This document shows positions 9,779-18,693 of a stretch of 32,413 nucleotides of DNA, in pieces. The position numbers were made by a program, and so were the translations under genes. Position 1 is the first letter of the stretch. Each line of letters opens with the position of its first letter. Origin of the DNA: Deltaproteobacteria bacterium (GTDB lineage: Bacteria > Desulfobacterota > Dissulfuribacteria > Dissulfuribacterales > QOAL01). Location: the NCBI GenBank assembly GCA_026992735.1, contig JALWYO010000134.1, positions 1 to 32,413 of the forward strand. Reading direction: 5' to 3'. The notes under the pieces were generated by a model. It saw nothing but the letters and a program-made list of their open reading frames with translations. It ran no database searches and was not told the DNA's origin.

Positions 9779-10972
9779 TTATTCAGCGTCTTTGTTGTCT
9801 TGCCCTTCACGCTCTGCTGATTCTATTTGTACGCCTGCCTCCTTGAGAAGGGCCTCGGCAGTGCCACCATGTGATTCAGTCATTATTACCTTGTCAGGCT
9901 TGAAGGCAAGCAACCATTTGCCTATAAGGAATCCGCGTTTTCGCTCTACTTCCTTGTAGGGATTTTCTATAATCTGCCGTTCCTTAACCCTGTGTGTTAC
10001 GGGATCTATCCGTTCAATCATAAACCAGGGCGCCCGTGCAAAATGCCGAGCTACAGGTCCATCGGTTTTTTCAAGGGGTGTGATCTTTACGGTTTCCCGT
10101 GATTCCTCAAATTGGGGCCTTAGCCTGGCCATGATTACGCGGGGGAATTTTCTGATTATTTCATTTTCCAGCCTGGCCGCTACCTTCTCCGCAGCCACGT
10201 CCGACCTGGTGTTCAGCACTATGTCCATATCTACAATGAAGCGCCCGCCTGCAGTCCTGCTCAGTGTCTTTTTCACACGGATGATTGCCGGATCTGCTTC
10301 TACCAGACGTATGATTTCCCTTTCCGTGTCCCTGTCGATGGAGGCATCCAGCAGTTCTTTTATGGCCTCTATGAATAGTGCCCCGCCGGCGCGGAAGACA
10401 AATATCGCCACCAGGGCAGCAGCCCATCGGTCCACATTGAATCCAGCATAATTTGCTGCCAGACCGATTATTACAATGGTGGTTGAGAGACTGTCTGCAA
10501 GATAGTCCTTGCCATCTGCTACCAGTGCCGGTGAGCCGAGTTTTTTGCCGGCCCTGACCTGGAGCAGGCCAAACCCCAGGGAAAGCATGAGGCAAAATAC
10601 TGTGACAGGGAGTGCAATATGCACATCAGGCTGGATTACAGGCCCCAGTATGGCGCGGCGCGAGATCTCGTAGCCTGCCAGGAGTATGGCAATTGAACTT
10701 ATAAGCGTGGCCAGGGTTTCAGCCTTGTATAGGCCGTAGGGGAAAGATGGATGTTTTTTGCCGGCAACCCAGATGCCAATAAGAACTGCAAAAGAAGCCA
10801 CAACATCTGTGGCAGAATGGATGGCATCGCTCATCAGTGCCTGGCTTCCAGATATAACGCTGTAATATCCCTTTACAATCGACAGAAACAGGTTGACTGC
10901 AACAGAGAAGGCTGCCCTGATCCTGGCCCTGCGGAGCTCTGGAGGTACTGTAGGTTTATTTTTATCACTCAT
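9779..10972 (-). CDS. Cation diffusion facilitator transporter with C-terminal NifX/NafY-like (dinitrogenase Fe-Mo cofactor) domain
   Basis: N-terminal CDF core (SGSQALMSDAIHSATDVVASFAVLIG; VADGKDYLADSLST); C-terminal GPVARHFARAPWFMIERIDP...NPYKEVERKRGFLIGKWLLAFKPDKVIMTESHGGTAEALLKEAGVQI. Confidence 0.88.
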   Translation of the reverse strand: MSDKNKPTVPPELRRARIRAAFSVAVNLFLSIVKGYYSVISGSQALMSDAIHSATDVVASFAVLIGIWVAGKKHPSFPYGLYKAETLATLISSIAILLAGYEISRRAILGPVIQPDVHIALPVTVFCLMLSLGFGLLQVRAGKKLGSPALVADGKDYLADSLSTTIVIIGLAANYAGFNVDRWAAALVAIFVFRAGGALFIEAIKELLDASIDRDTEREIIRLVEADPAIIRVKKTLSRTAGGRFIVDMDIVLNTRSDVAAEKVAARLENEIIRKFPRVIMARLRPQFEESRETVKITPLEKTDGPVARHFARAPWFMIERIDPVTHRVKERQIIENPYKEVERKRGFLIGKWLLAFKPDKVIMTESHGGTAEALLKEAGVQIESAEREGQDNKDAE

Positions 10973-11220
10973 GGCCAGTTAAAGATAATATCATGTTTTG
11001 GTCATTTGTATATAAATTTATGCCGCTTTTTTAAAGCCTATGGGGCAGACTTTATCTATTTTAATCTTTTCAACCAGCTATGGCGGCGTTACTATGAGAT
11101 CCTGATGTATCTGTTCTCGGAATCTCGTGCCCGTCCGGTATTTCAGCATATTGCAAACAAATAATAAGGCGGTTACCGGGGACAGGTGAGCTTGAATTTT
11201 GGGCCGGTCTTGTTTAAAGG

Positions 11221-11277
11221 CCGCTTACAGAATGGGGATATAAACAGTAAAGCCCATTGGAACCTGTGATCAGTTAC
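11221..11277 (+). repeat. Dispersed intergenic repeat copy A (about 57 bp), inverted relative to copy B at 23891-23946
   Basis: GCTTACARAA...ACAGTAAAGCCCAWTGGAAYCTGTGATCAGTTAC shared with the reverse complement of 23891-23946. Confidence 0.85.
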
Positions 11278-11295
11278 CAAATAAAGACGATTGCC

Positions 11296-11742
11296 ATGAA
11301 AATACTCGCTGCCACGAAAATAGAGCGCTGCATAGGCTGCCATATCTGTTCTCTTGCCTGTGCCAGGCTTGTGCACAAACGCATATCCTGGGATACTGCC
11401 GGGATCAGGATACACAGTTCTGGTGGGCTGTCCACAGGGTTTGAGGCCATTCACTGCCTTGCATGTGAACCTGCTGCCTGTGCAGAGGTCTGTCCTACAG
11501 GTGCGCTTGGCCAGCGTAAAGGCGGTGGGGTCAGGGTGAAAAGAGAGGCATGTATCAGGTGTGGCAAGTGTGCTGATGTGTGTCCTGTAGACGCTATATT
11601 CATGGATCCGCTTGGCATTCCTTTTGTCTGCATACATTGCGGTAAATGCGTGAAATACTGTCCCCATCAGTGCCTTGAAATGATAGATGCCAGGTTCAAC
11701 AAGGGTGTCACCCGGGCAATGGCTGAGGTGGAGGCAGCTTGA
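11296..11742 (+). CDS. 4Fe-4S ferredoxin-type electron transfer protein
   Basis: CIGCHICSLAC, CLACEPAACAEVCPTGA, CIRCGKCADVCPVDA, CIHCGKCVKYCPHQC; ATG at 11296 preferred over the TTG at 11257, which lies inside the repeat. Confidence 0.9.
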   Translation: MKILAATKIERCIGCHICSLACARLVHKRISWDTAGIRIHSSGGLSTGFEAIHCLACEPAACAEVCPTGALGQRKGGGVRVKREACIRCGKCADVCPVDAIFMDPLGIPFVCIHCGKCVKYCPHQCLEMIDARFNKGVTRAMAEVEAA

Positions 11743-13484
11743 TGAGAGACTATTTCAGAATACTTGAAGTGGATCTTTCCGCTCAGAAGGCGCAGGTTAA
11801 AAGGTTTGAGGGCAGGGACGAGGCAGCTGGCGGCAGCGGCCTGGCTGCCCTCATATTCAACGAATGCGGCCTGTTTGACAGGCCCTGGAACGATCCTGCC
11901 CAACCCCTTATATTTGCCATAGGGCCTCTTACCGGTTACTTCCCGCTGATGAGCAAGACAGTATGTGCCTTCAAGTCCCCCTATCACGATCAGTACACTG
12001 AGAGTCATGCTGGAGGGCGTTCTGCCCTCTCTTTGCGTTTTGCTGGCTATGATGCCCTGGTTATTACCGGAATGGCTGGCGAGCCCTGCTGCATAGCCAT
12101 AGGTTCCAGGAGTTTTGAAATTCGTCCAGCAGGCTTCCTTTGGGGCCTTGACGTACTCAAGTCAGGAAAGCTTCTCAGAAACATGTTCAGGTCTGCCAGT
12201 GGTCACAGGAGCATTCTGAGAATAGGCCAGGCTGGAGAGAAGCAGCTTGCAATGGCCTGCATAAATGCAGATACCTACCGTCATTTCGGCAGGCTCGGTG
12301 GTGGTGCGGTGATGGGGGCAAAAAATCTTAAGGCCATAATTATAGATGGTGATGATATTATCGCTCGCCCGGAATCAAAGGAATACACAGGGCTCTATAA
12401 AAAGGTGTTCGAAGATGTGACGGCCAAGGGCATGATGAAGAAATATCACGACCTTGGAACCCCTGCCAATATCCTTTCCCTTAACAGGCTCGAGGCACTG
12501 CCCTGGAGGAACCTGCAGGCCAGCAGCGATCCGGCAGCAGACAGTATATCGGGGGAACGCTTTGCAAGGGATGCACTGCTGAGAAACATGGCCTGTGCAG
12601 GCTGTCCTGTCGGCTGTATCCATGTGGGCTTTGTCAGGGAAAAGTTCATGGAGGATAATAGCTATACCTACAAGCAGGTTTCGTATGATTACGAGCCAAT
12701 ATTTGCCACAGGCAGCATGCTGGGAATAACGAGCTGTTTTGCAGTGCTTTCCATAATGGATGTAATGGAAAGGGTGGGCCTTGATGTCATCTCCGGCGGA
12801 GTGGCGCTGGCCTGGGCCACAGAGGCTTCTGAGAGAGGCCTTGTAGGGCCTAAACAGACCATCGTGCCACTGCGGTTTGGTGATACAGCGGCATATGAAA
12901 AGGCTGCTCTTTACCTTGGGACTGCTGCAAATGAGTTTTATGCCCTTCTTGGGAATGGAACCTTGAAGGCTGCGGCCAGGTATGGTGGCGAGGAATTTGC
13001 CTGCGTACTGGGCCAGGAAATGGCCGGTTACGCTACCGGCGAGCTTTTTTTTGCTGCCCAGTCCCTGGGCTTCCGTCATTCTCACCTGGACACAGGGGCC
13101 TATTCCTATGAGCAGAAACATGCACATGATGACGTGGAAAAAATGGTGGATTTCCTTGTGGACGATGAGGCCCCCAGGACATTCTTGACCTCAATGGTTG
13201 CCTGTCTTTTCGCCAGGGGTGTCTATACACCTCCCGTGCTGGCTGAATGCCTGGATGTTCTTGGTTACCGCTATCTTGCAGAGAATGTGGAAAAAATTGC
13301 GCTGAATATCCGGAAACTTCGCTGGCAAACGCGTTTTGCCACAGGGTTTGATCCGGATTCCATCACGATACCCAAGCGCTTTTTCAAGGTGAAGTCCTGG
13401 AAAGGGCCTGTGGATCCCGAATATCTCAAAGCTCTCAAGAAGAGCTATGGAAAGAGGCTTGAGAGTCTTATACATGAATCATAA
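11742..13484 (+). CDS. Aldehyde:ferredoxin oxidoreductase (AOR) family tungsten/molybdopterin enzyme
   Basis: GRDEAAGGSGLAALIF, TESHAGGRSALSLRFAGYDALVITG, LGGGAVMGAKNLKAI, CAGCPVGC; ATG at 11742 overlaps the ferredoxin TGA by 1 nt. Confidence 0.93.
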   Translation: MRDYFRILEVDLSAQKAQVKRFEGRDEAAGGSGLAALIFNECGLFDRPWNDPAQPLIFAIGPLTGYFPLMSKTVCAFKSPYHDQYTESHAGGRSALSLRFAGYDALVITGMAGEPCCIAIGSRSFEIRPAGFLWGLDVLKSGKLLRNMFRSASGHRSILRIGQAGEKQLAMACINADTYRHFGRLGGGAVMGAKNLKAIIIDGDDIIARPESKEYTGLYKKVFEDVTAKGMMKKYHDLGTPANILSLNRLEALPWRNLQASSDPAADSISGERFARDALLRNMACAGCPVGCIHVGFVREKFMEDNSYTYKQVSYDYEPIFATGSMLGITSCFAVLSIMDVMERVGLDVISGGVALAWATEASERGLVGPKQTIVPLRFGDTAAYEKAALYLGTAANEFYALLGNGTLKAAARYGGEEFACVLGQEMAGYATGELFFAAQSLGFRHSHLDTGAYSYEQKHAHDDVEKMVDFLVDDEAPRTFLTSMVACLFARGVYTPPVLAECLDVLGYRYLAENVEKIALNIRKLRWQTRFATGFDPDSITIPKRFFKVKSWKGPVDPEYLKALKKSYGKRLESLIHES

Positions 13485-13535
13485 CGTAAACATGCCCGGT
13501 TTTATTCCGGCAGTCTTAAAACAGCTTGTCTAAAA

Positions 13536-14633
13536 GTGAAGAAATCCATTGAAGAACAGCTGGCTTTGTACCAGCATGTCATTGACGCAGCCCCTGATAT
13601 CATCCATGTAATTTCACCAGACATGAGGATTCTTTTACAGAACAGGCGCAGTCGGGAGTTACTTCCTTCGGTCAAGGTTGGTGGTCACTGCTATACCTGT
13701 CTCCATGGCAGGGCAAGCCCCTGTGGCCACTGTTCTGTCAAGAAGGTGTTTGAAGATGGCCAGCGCCAGGAGCATGAATCTGTTATAACTGCATCAGGAC
13801 TCGGCAGGGAGATAATAGTTCATTCCACTGCTGCTCCTATTTATGATGAGGATGGCAATATGATAGGGGCCCTGGAGATCCTGCGGGATATAACCGAGCG
13901 GAAGAAGATGGAACAGGCCCTGCGTGATACTGCAAGGCGGCTTGACAGGTCTAACCAGATCAGAGAATTGCTTCTGCGCATGGTGCGTCATGATCTTGGC
14001 ACCCCGGCAGGCGCCATTTTGAATGCCACCGAATACCTTCTGGAAGATAAGGAAAGGCTCGGAGAACTTTTGGAAGATATAGAAGATATTCACCTGTGTG
14101 CCAGCCAGATATTTCGTCTTATCAGGGATGCTGACGTTTTATCCAATGTGCTTACTGCTTCGCATGTGACCTTTCAGGAGATAAATCTTTCCGATTTGCT
14201 GGCAGATGTGATCAAGAAACTGGCACCAGTCCTCAAGCAATCAGATGTCAGAATAGAAGCAGAGATCCCTGAACAGCTTGTCATTAAAGGATTGCCTATA
14301 TTGAAGACAGTATTTGAAAATATCCTGGTCAATGGCATAAAATACGGTGGTGCCGGAGGGCGTCTGGTGATCTCGGCATATAAAAGCGGCTCATGGGTTT
14401 GCATTGAGATCAAGGATTTCGGTCCAGGCATACCTGATGAATACAAGGAAAAGATCTTCCAGGAATTTGAAAGGCTGGCTGAGGATGTACCAGGTACAGG
14501 GCTTGGGCTTGCCATTGCCAGGCAGACCGTGGCCTTGCACAACGGCAGGATCAAGGTGCGCGACAACCCTGAAGGCGGAGCTGTTTTTGAGGTCTGTCTT
14601 CCTGAAGATCCGGCAGATGAAAGCAGGCATTGA
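13536..14633 (+). CDS. PAS-domain sensor histidine kinase
   Basis: PAS domain with CYTCLHGRASPCGHC, H-box MVRHDLGTPAGAI, N-box ENILVNGIKYG, G-boxes DFGPGIPDEYKEKIFQEFER / GTGLGLAIARQTV; GTG start. Confidence 0.92.
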   Translation: MKKSIEEQLALYQHVIDAAPDIIHVISPDMRILLQNRRSRELLPSVKVGGHCYTCLHGRASPCGHCSVKKVFEDGQRQEHESVITASGLGREIIVHSTAAPIYDEDGNMIGALEILRDITERKKMEQALRDTARRLDRSNQIRELLLRMVRHDLGTPAGAILNATEYLLEDKERLGELLEDIEDIHLCASQIFRLIRDADVLSNVLTASHVTFQEINLSDLLADVIKKLAPVLKQSDVRIEAEIPEQLVIKGLPILKTVFENILVNGIKYGGAGGRLVISAYKSGSWVCIEIKDFGPGIPDEYKEKIFQEFERLAEDVPGTGLGLAIARQTVALHNGRIKVRDNPEGGAVFEVCLPEDPADESRH

Positions 14634-14898
14634 GAAAGAAAGCCCCTGGATTTTGCATAGCATCCAGATCCTACCGGCAAATGATTTGGCAGGTTCTTGT
14701 ATTATATGGAAATTTTGATATTGACAGTGATAATATGGTGGTCTACCTTCAATTTTAATAAAGGGAGCAAGAGGTATATCTATCCTTTTCGGTGAATGGC
14801 TGGAATGGATAGTGCCATATTAGCGTAAAGCTGGGCGCAGCACGTTTTACCGGGCTGCAAGGGATTTGAATCGATTTTTTTGAACTGAAGGAGGGAAA

Positions 14899-15549
14899 AT
14901 GGCGATTATTATTGCATTTGTGGCCATAGTTTTGAGCATCTTTGGTCTCCTTGCCTATCAGCAGCTTGCGTCTCTCAGAGAAGAGTTCCAGGAGCTGAAG
15001 GATGCTGTAGAATCCGGGCAGCTTAAGGGCCCAAAGGGTGATCCAGGGCCTCCTGGCAGGCAAGGGCCTCCAGGGCCAAGGGGTGAGAAGGGCGAACCTG
15101 GGCCACAGGGTCCACAGGGTGAACCAGGACAGCAGGGCCCGCCGGGTCCGAAGGGTGAACAGGGCGAGCCGGGGCCGCAAGGACCTCCAGGTGAACCAGG
15201 TCCCCAGGGTGAGCCAGGGCCGCAGGGACCTCCAGGTCCTCAGGGACCGCCGGGTGAGAAGGGCGAACCAGGTCCGCAAGGTCCCAAGGGTGAACCCGGG
15301 CCACAAGGGCCTCCGGGGCCACAAGGGCCTCCAGGCGAACCAGGTCCGAAGGGTGAGCCTGGGCCACAGGGACCTCCAGGTCCGAAGGGCGACAAGGGCG
15401 AGCCAGGGCCACAGGGTCCCCAGGGTGAGCCGGGGCCGCAAGGACCTCCAGGTCCAAAGGGTGAGAAAGGTGATCGTGGGCCAAGGGGTCCAAGAGGAGC
15501 CAAGGGCGCTGCAGGCGGTAAGGCCACCAAGAAGAAGAAGGCTGAATAG
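14899..15549 (+). CDS. Membrane-anchored collagen-like (Gly-X-Y)n protein, 216 aa
   Basis: N-terminal TM segment [20 protein letters not shown], short helical linker, then 55 consecutive Gly-X-Y triplets, then [16 protein letters not shown] upstream. Confidence 0.93.
   Translation: MAIIIAFVAIVLSIFGLLAYQQLASLREEFQELKDAVESGQLKGPKGDPGPPGRQGPPGPRGEKGEPGPQGPQGEPGQQGPPGPKGEQGEPGPQGPPGEPGPQGEPGPQGPPGPQGPPGEKGEPGPQGPKGEPGPQGPPGPQGPPGEPGPKGEPGPQGPPGPKGDKGEPGPQGPQGEPGPQGPPGPKGEKGDRGPRGPRGAKGAAGGKATKKKKAE
15028..15522 (+). repeat. Degenerate tandem repeat encoding the collagen-like Gly-X-Y tract
   Basis: 55 uninterrupted GXY codon triplets counted in the translation (residues 44-208). Confidence 0.9.
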
Positions 15550-15627
15550 CCTGGAGTTAGTATCTGCAGGCAGGCGGTAAGTGCCTCCCAGGAGAGGCCG
15601 CTGCCTGCCTGGTTATAACAAGTTCGG

Positions 15628-15660
15628 AAAGCCGTGTTGTCATGGATGATGCGGCTTTTT
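15628..15660 (+). terminator. Intrinsic terminator between the convergent collagen-like and U32 genes
   Basis: AAAGCCG ... CGGCTTTTT inverted repeat followed by T-rich sequence, in a short convergent intergenic gap. Confidence 0.65.
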
Positions 15661-15669
15661 CAGTTTTTT

Positions 15670-17811
15670 CTATTCCAATGTGCCCAGCAGGTTAAAGTTC
15701 CTGCCTCGGAATCTGCGGGCCAGGGTTTTTATGGAGCCGGGCAACCTCCTTGGCAGTTTTTTCTTGCCTGGAATGAGGCTTAGATCCAGTATCCATCTGC
15801 TGATGCCTGCCTTCAGGAGCCTATCCCTGTACCCCAGGGCACTGAATGGCCTGCTGTCATAGAGCTGTCCAACATTTCCCGATTTCATCCAGAAATATTC
15901 TTCTCCTCTACCGCTTGCAACAGGAGTTTTCTGGTCATAAATCCGATGCCTGAGCCTTGATGTGAAAAGGGGAATAAATCCATAAACAGTGAAGACTATA
16001 TCTGATTTTTCTCTGGACAGTGACTGTTCCATGTTCTGGAAGTCGGTTTCCACGGAAAAATGACATGTTGATATGCCAAGTTCCCTGGCAGCTTGCACTG
16101 CCTGGTGGTTAAGGATGTTCATCTGATAAGAAGAGAAGAGACGCAGCCTTTTCCTGCCTCTGTAACCTGTGAAAAGTGCGATATGGGATAGATTTGATAT
16201 CTGGAAATTCCTGAATCCCTGTCTCATGAGAAGATCTGTCTGGTACCTCAGATGTGAGATCCGTCTTTCAAACACGATTGGCGGCAGTGCCCATATAATA
16301 CTGTTCCTGGAGATTCCAGGCGGCAGCCGCCTTGACACCATCTGAATATTTTTCGATGAGATATCAAGTATCAAGCCTGCAATATCCAGGTTGCCGATGA
16401 TTTTTACATCTGCAACGCTGTGGAGTTTCACAAACAGTTCAGCCTTGCCTGAACATGCTTTTCCTGGAGATTTATGTGTATAAGGCTGGTTGCAGACGGC
16501 GGCAATTACACGCTGGCTCCTGGCAGCGGCACCTTTCATGGCGGTTTTGTTTCCCGTTGTCTTTGTTGGGCCTCTCCCTGTGGTGGCTCTGCTATCTTTC
16601 CGTGCCAGGCTTTCCGTTTTGAAGAGCAATGCGTTTGAAATATTGCAAGATGGAGTGAATGCAGGAAAATCCATACGGATGTAATAGTTTCCATGCCCTG
16701 CTGGAGATATTTCCCTGCATGTTGCTGAAAATTGCTGATCTTTGCTGTTGAGAACGATTCTCAGCTTATCTCCGGGCTTTGGCTGCCTTGTTCCTTTGAC
16801 AATGTACCTGTCTTTGTCAACTGGTTTTATCTTTCCAAGATACATGCCTGTATTGGCTGTCCTGGTGGGCGATATGGCAGAGCCAGGATTGTCGGAAAAG
16901 AAATAACCCGTGCATACAGGCCTGCCCATGGCCTTGTCTATCAGGGACTTGGCCTGCTCCAATGTATTCCTGCTATAGTTTGGACCGGCATCCAGCAGCA
17001 TCCGGTAGGCAGCAGTCACGGCAGCCACGTAATCAGGGGGTTTAAGGCGCCCTTCTATTTTGAGTGAGGAGACACCAGCTCTGACAAGGCCCGGCACTGC
17101 ATCTATTCCGCACAGGTCGTCCATGGAGAAGAAGGTCCCCGGCACGCCTTTCCATTTGTATCTGCGCCTGCATGGCTGTACGCAGCGGCCCCTGGTGCTG
17201 GACCTTCCGCCAAAATAACTGCTGAACATGCACAAACCGGAGACTGTGAAGCACATCGCCCCGTGCACGAATACCTCCAGTTCGACATTGGCGTTCCTCG
17301 ATATGGTGGCTATCTCGTTAAGAGTCAGTTCTCTGGCAAGAACCACCCTTGAAAATCCCATTTCCCCGGCAATTTTAACACCAAGGCTGTTGTGGATAGT
17401 CATGAGGGTGCTTGCATGGAGTCTTAGGTTGGGAAAATATTTCCTGGCAATACGCCATAGGCCCAGATCCTGTATGATGAGGGCGTCAATGCCGATTTCC
17501 TCAAGGGCTGCGAGAAGACGTATGGCCTCTGGTATTTCTGCCTCCTTTACCAGGGAATTGATGGCAACAAGCAGTTTTTTCCCATGGTTGCTTGCAGATT
17601 CGGCCAGGTCTGCGATCTCGTTTGTGGTAAAGTTTCTGCCATAGGCCCTGGCGTTCAGTATCTTGGGGCCAACGTAAACGGCGTCAGCGCCGCTTTCTAT
17701 TGCCGCATGGAATGCTTCGCGGCTTCCTGCAGGTGCCAGGAGCTCCGGCCTGGCAGAGATTTTGGGCCGGGAACGCCTGCGTGTTTTCTTTCCGCGATGT
17801 TTGGCGCACAC
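15670..17811 (-). CDS. U32 peptidase-family protein (YegQ/RlhA/TrhP superfamily), 713 aa
   Basis: ELLAPAGSREAFHAAIESGADAVYVG, VFVHGAMCFTVSGLCMFSSYFGGRSSTRGRCVQPCRRRY, SLKIEGRLK; GTG start overlapping the upstream gene's TAG. Confidence 0.93.
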   Translation of the reverse strand: MCAKHRGKKTRRRSRPKISARPELLAPAGSREAFHAAIESGADAVYVGPKILNARAYGRNFTTNEIADLAESASNHGKKLLVAINSLVKEAEIPEAIRLLAALEEIGIDALIIQDLGLWRIARKYFPNLRLHASTLMTIHNSLGVKIAGEMGFSRVVLARELTLNEIATISRNANVELEVFVHGAMCFTVSGLCMFSSYFGGRSSTRGRCVQPCRRRYKWKGVPGTFFSMDDLCGIDAVPGLVRAGVSSLKIEGRLKPPDYVAAVTAAYRMLLDAGPNYSRNTLEQAKSLIDKAMGRPVCTGYFFSDNPGSAISPTRTANTGMYLGKIKPVDKDRYIVKGTRQPKPGDKLRIVLNSKDQQFSATCREISPAGHGNYYIRMDFPAFTPSCNISNALLFKTESLARKDSRATTGRGPTKTTGNKTAMKGAAARSQRVIAAVCNQPYTHKSPGKACSGKAELFVKLHSVADVKIIGNLDIAGLILDISSKNIQMVSRRLPPGISRNSIIWALPPIVFERRISHLRYQTDLLMRQGFRNFQISNLSHIALFTGYRGRKRLRLFSSYQMNILNHQAVQAARELGISTCHFSVETDFQNMEQSLSREKSDIVFTVYGFIPLFTSRLRHRIYDQKTPVASGRGEEYFWMKSGNVGQLYDSRPFSALGYRDRLLKAGISRWILDLSLIPGKKKLPRRLPGSIKTLARRFRGRNFNLLGTLE

Positions 17812-18575
17812 TACCTTGCGAGAACCTCCTCAACGGCCTTTGTGAGTTCCATGAAATCTATCTGCATCTCTTTGTCCGGATTTCTTTTCTCGTCTTTTCC
17901 GTAAGTCAGGCCGAAGTGGAGATCGATATGTATACCATGGCTGCTGCAAAACGATTCCAGGGACCACTTGGTCATGCTGCCCACGAGAAATGCGCCATTG
18001 GCGCCTCCCCAAGCAAAGTGCGGGCCATCTCCCCCGCTGTCTCCTATTATTACGATTTTGTCGAAGGGAATCTCGTGTGTGCTGGCGATCTTTTGGGTAT
18101 TTTTAGATTTATCAGTAATTTCAAGAAGCTCCAATATTTCAGCAGGGTCGTATTTTGATGGCTCGTAGCGAAAGCCGGGATGTGCAGACAGGGCGGGTAT
18201 CCCGGGCAGTAGCTTCATCCTGAATACTCTCTGAAAGAAACCTATGGAGGCGGTTGTATTTATCATGAACAGCACATTATTCTCTTTACACCACTCGATG
18301 AACTGGGGCACGCTTTTATAAGTAACGAAGTATCTCTCAAGGTAGGCGTCCATCTGCCCTGCAGAAAGAGGAGCTGGCATGAGTTTCTGCAGTTCATTTA
18401 CTGCATCGTGCAGTGTGATCCGGTTGCTTGTATATTTCCGGAATATAGAGACGAGATCGGGTTTCAACCCGGGATATGCAAAGATTATCGGGTCAAAAGG
18501 CCCCATTGGCGACAGGCATTCATTCCAGTCTGAAGAAACCATTGCCCTGTACTGTTTTTTGTTGTTGTTTTTCAT
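17811..18575 (-). CDS. HAD-superfamily-like hydrolase, 254 aa
   Basis: Motif I-like SSDWNECLSP, motif II-like MINTTAS, motif IV-like VIIGDSGGDGPHFA. Confidence 0.65.
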   Translation of the reverse strand: MKNNNKKQYRAMVSSDWNECLSPMGPFDPIIFAYPGLKPDLVSIFRKYTSNRITLHDAVNELQKLMPAPLSAGQMDAYLERYFVTYKSVPQFIEWCKENNVLFMINTTASIGFFQRVFRMKLLPGIPALSAHPGFRYEPSKYDPAEILELLEITDKSKNTQKIASTHEIPFDKIVIIGDSGGDGPHFAWGGANGAFLVGSMTKWSLESFCSSHGIHIDLHFGLTYGKDEKRNPDKEMQIDFMELTKAVEEVLAR

Positions 18576-18693
18576 GATTATGTCTCCTGTCCGGGATTAT
18601 CCCGGATTATCACTTCAATTGTCTGAGAAAAGTGATTTTTTAAATTATTTGCATTTTACAATACAGCAAGCGTAATGTCTCTGTAGGCATGAC

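Noticed and set aside
11173-11667. 164-aa minus-strand ORF sharing VTDHRF[QH]WALL[FY]IS with the plus-strand ORF 23813-24007, suggesting a protein family
   Set aside because: The shared peptide is just translation of the dispersed nucleotide repeat; the rest of the two ORFs is unrelated and 11173-11667 is antisense to the ferredoxin
12375-13127. 250-aa minus-strand ORF
   Set aside because: Antisense to the AOR gene; no recognisable domain
14755-15441. 228-aa minus-strand ORF (Trp/Leu/Arg/Pro-rich repeats), plus other-frame ORFs at 15023-15493 and 15240-15530
   Set aside because: Shadow frames of the collagen Gly-X-Y repeat; the plus-strand frame has a TM anchor, RBS and perfect triplet periodicity
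15028-15522. Repetitive DNA considered as a CRISPR or minisatellite
   Set aside because: Repeat unit follows codon triplets of Gly-X-Y with no unique spacers, so it is coding repetition
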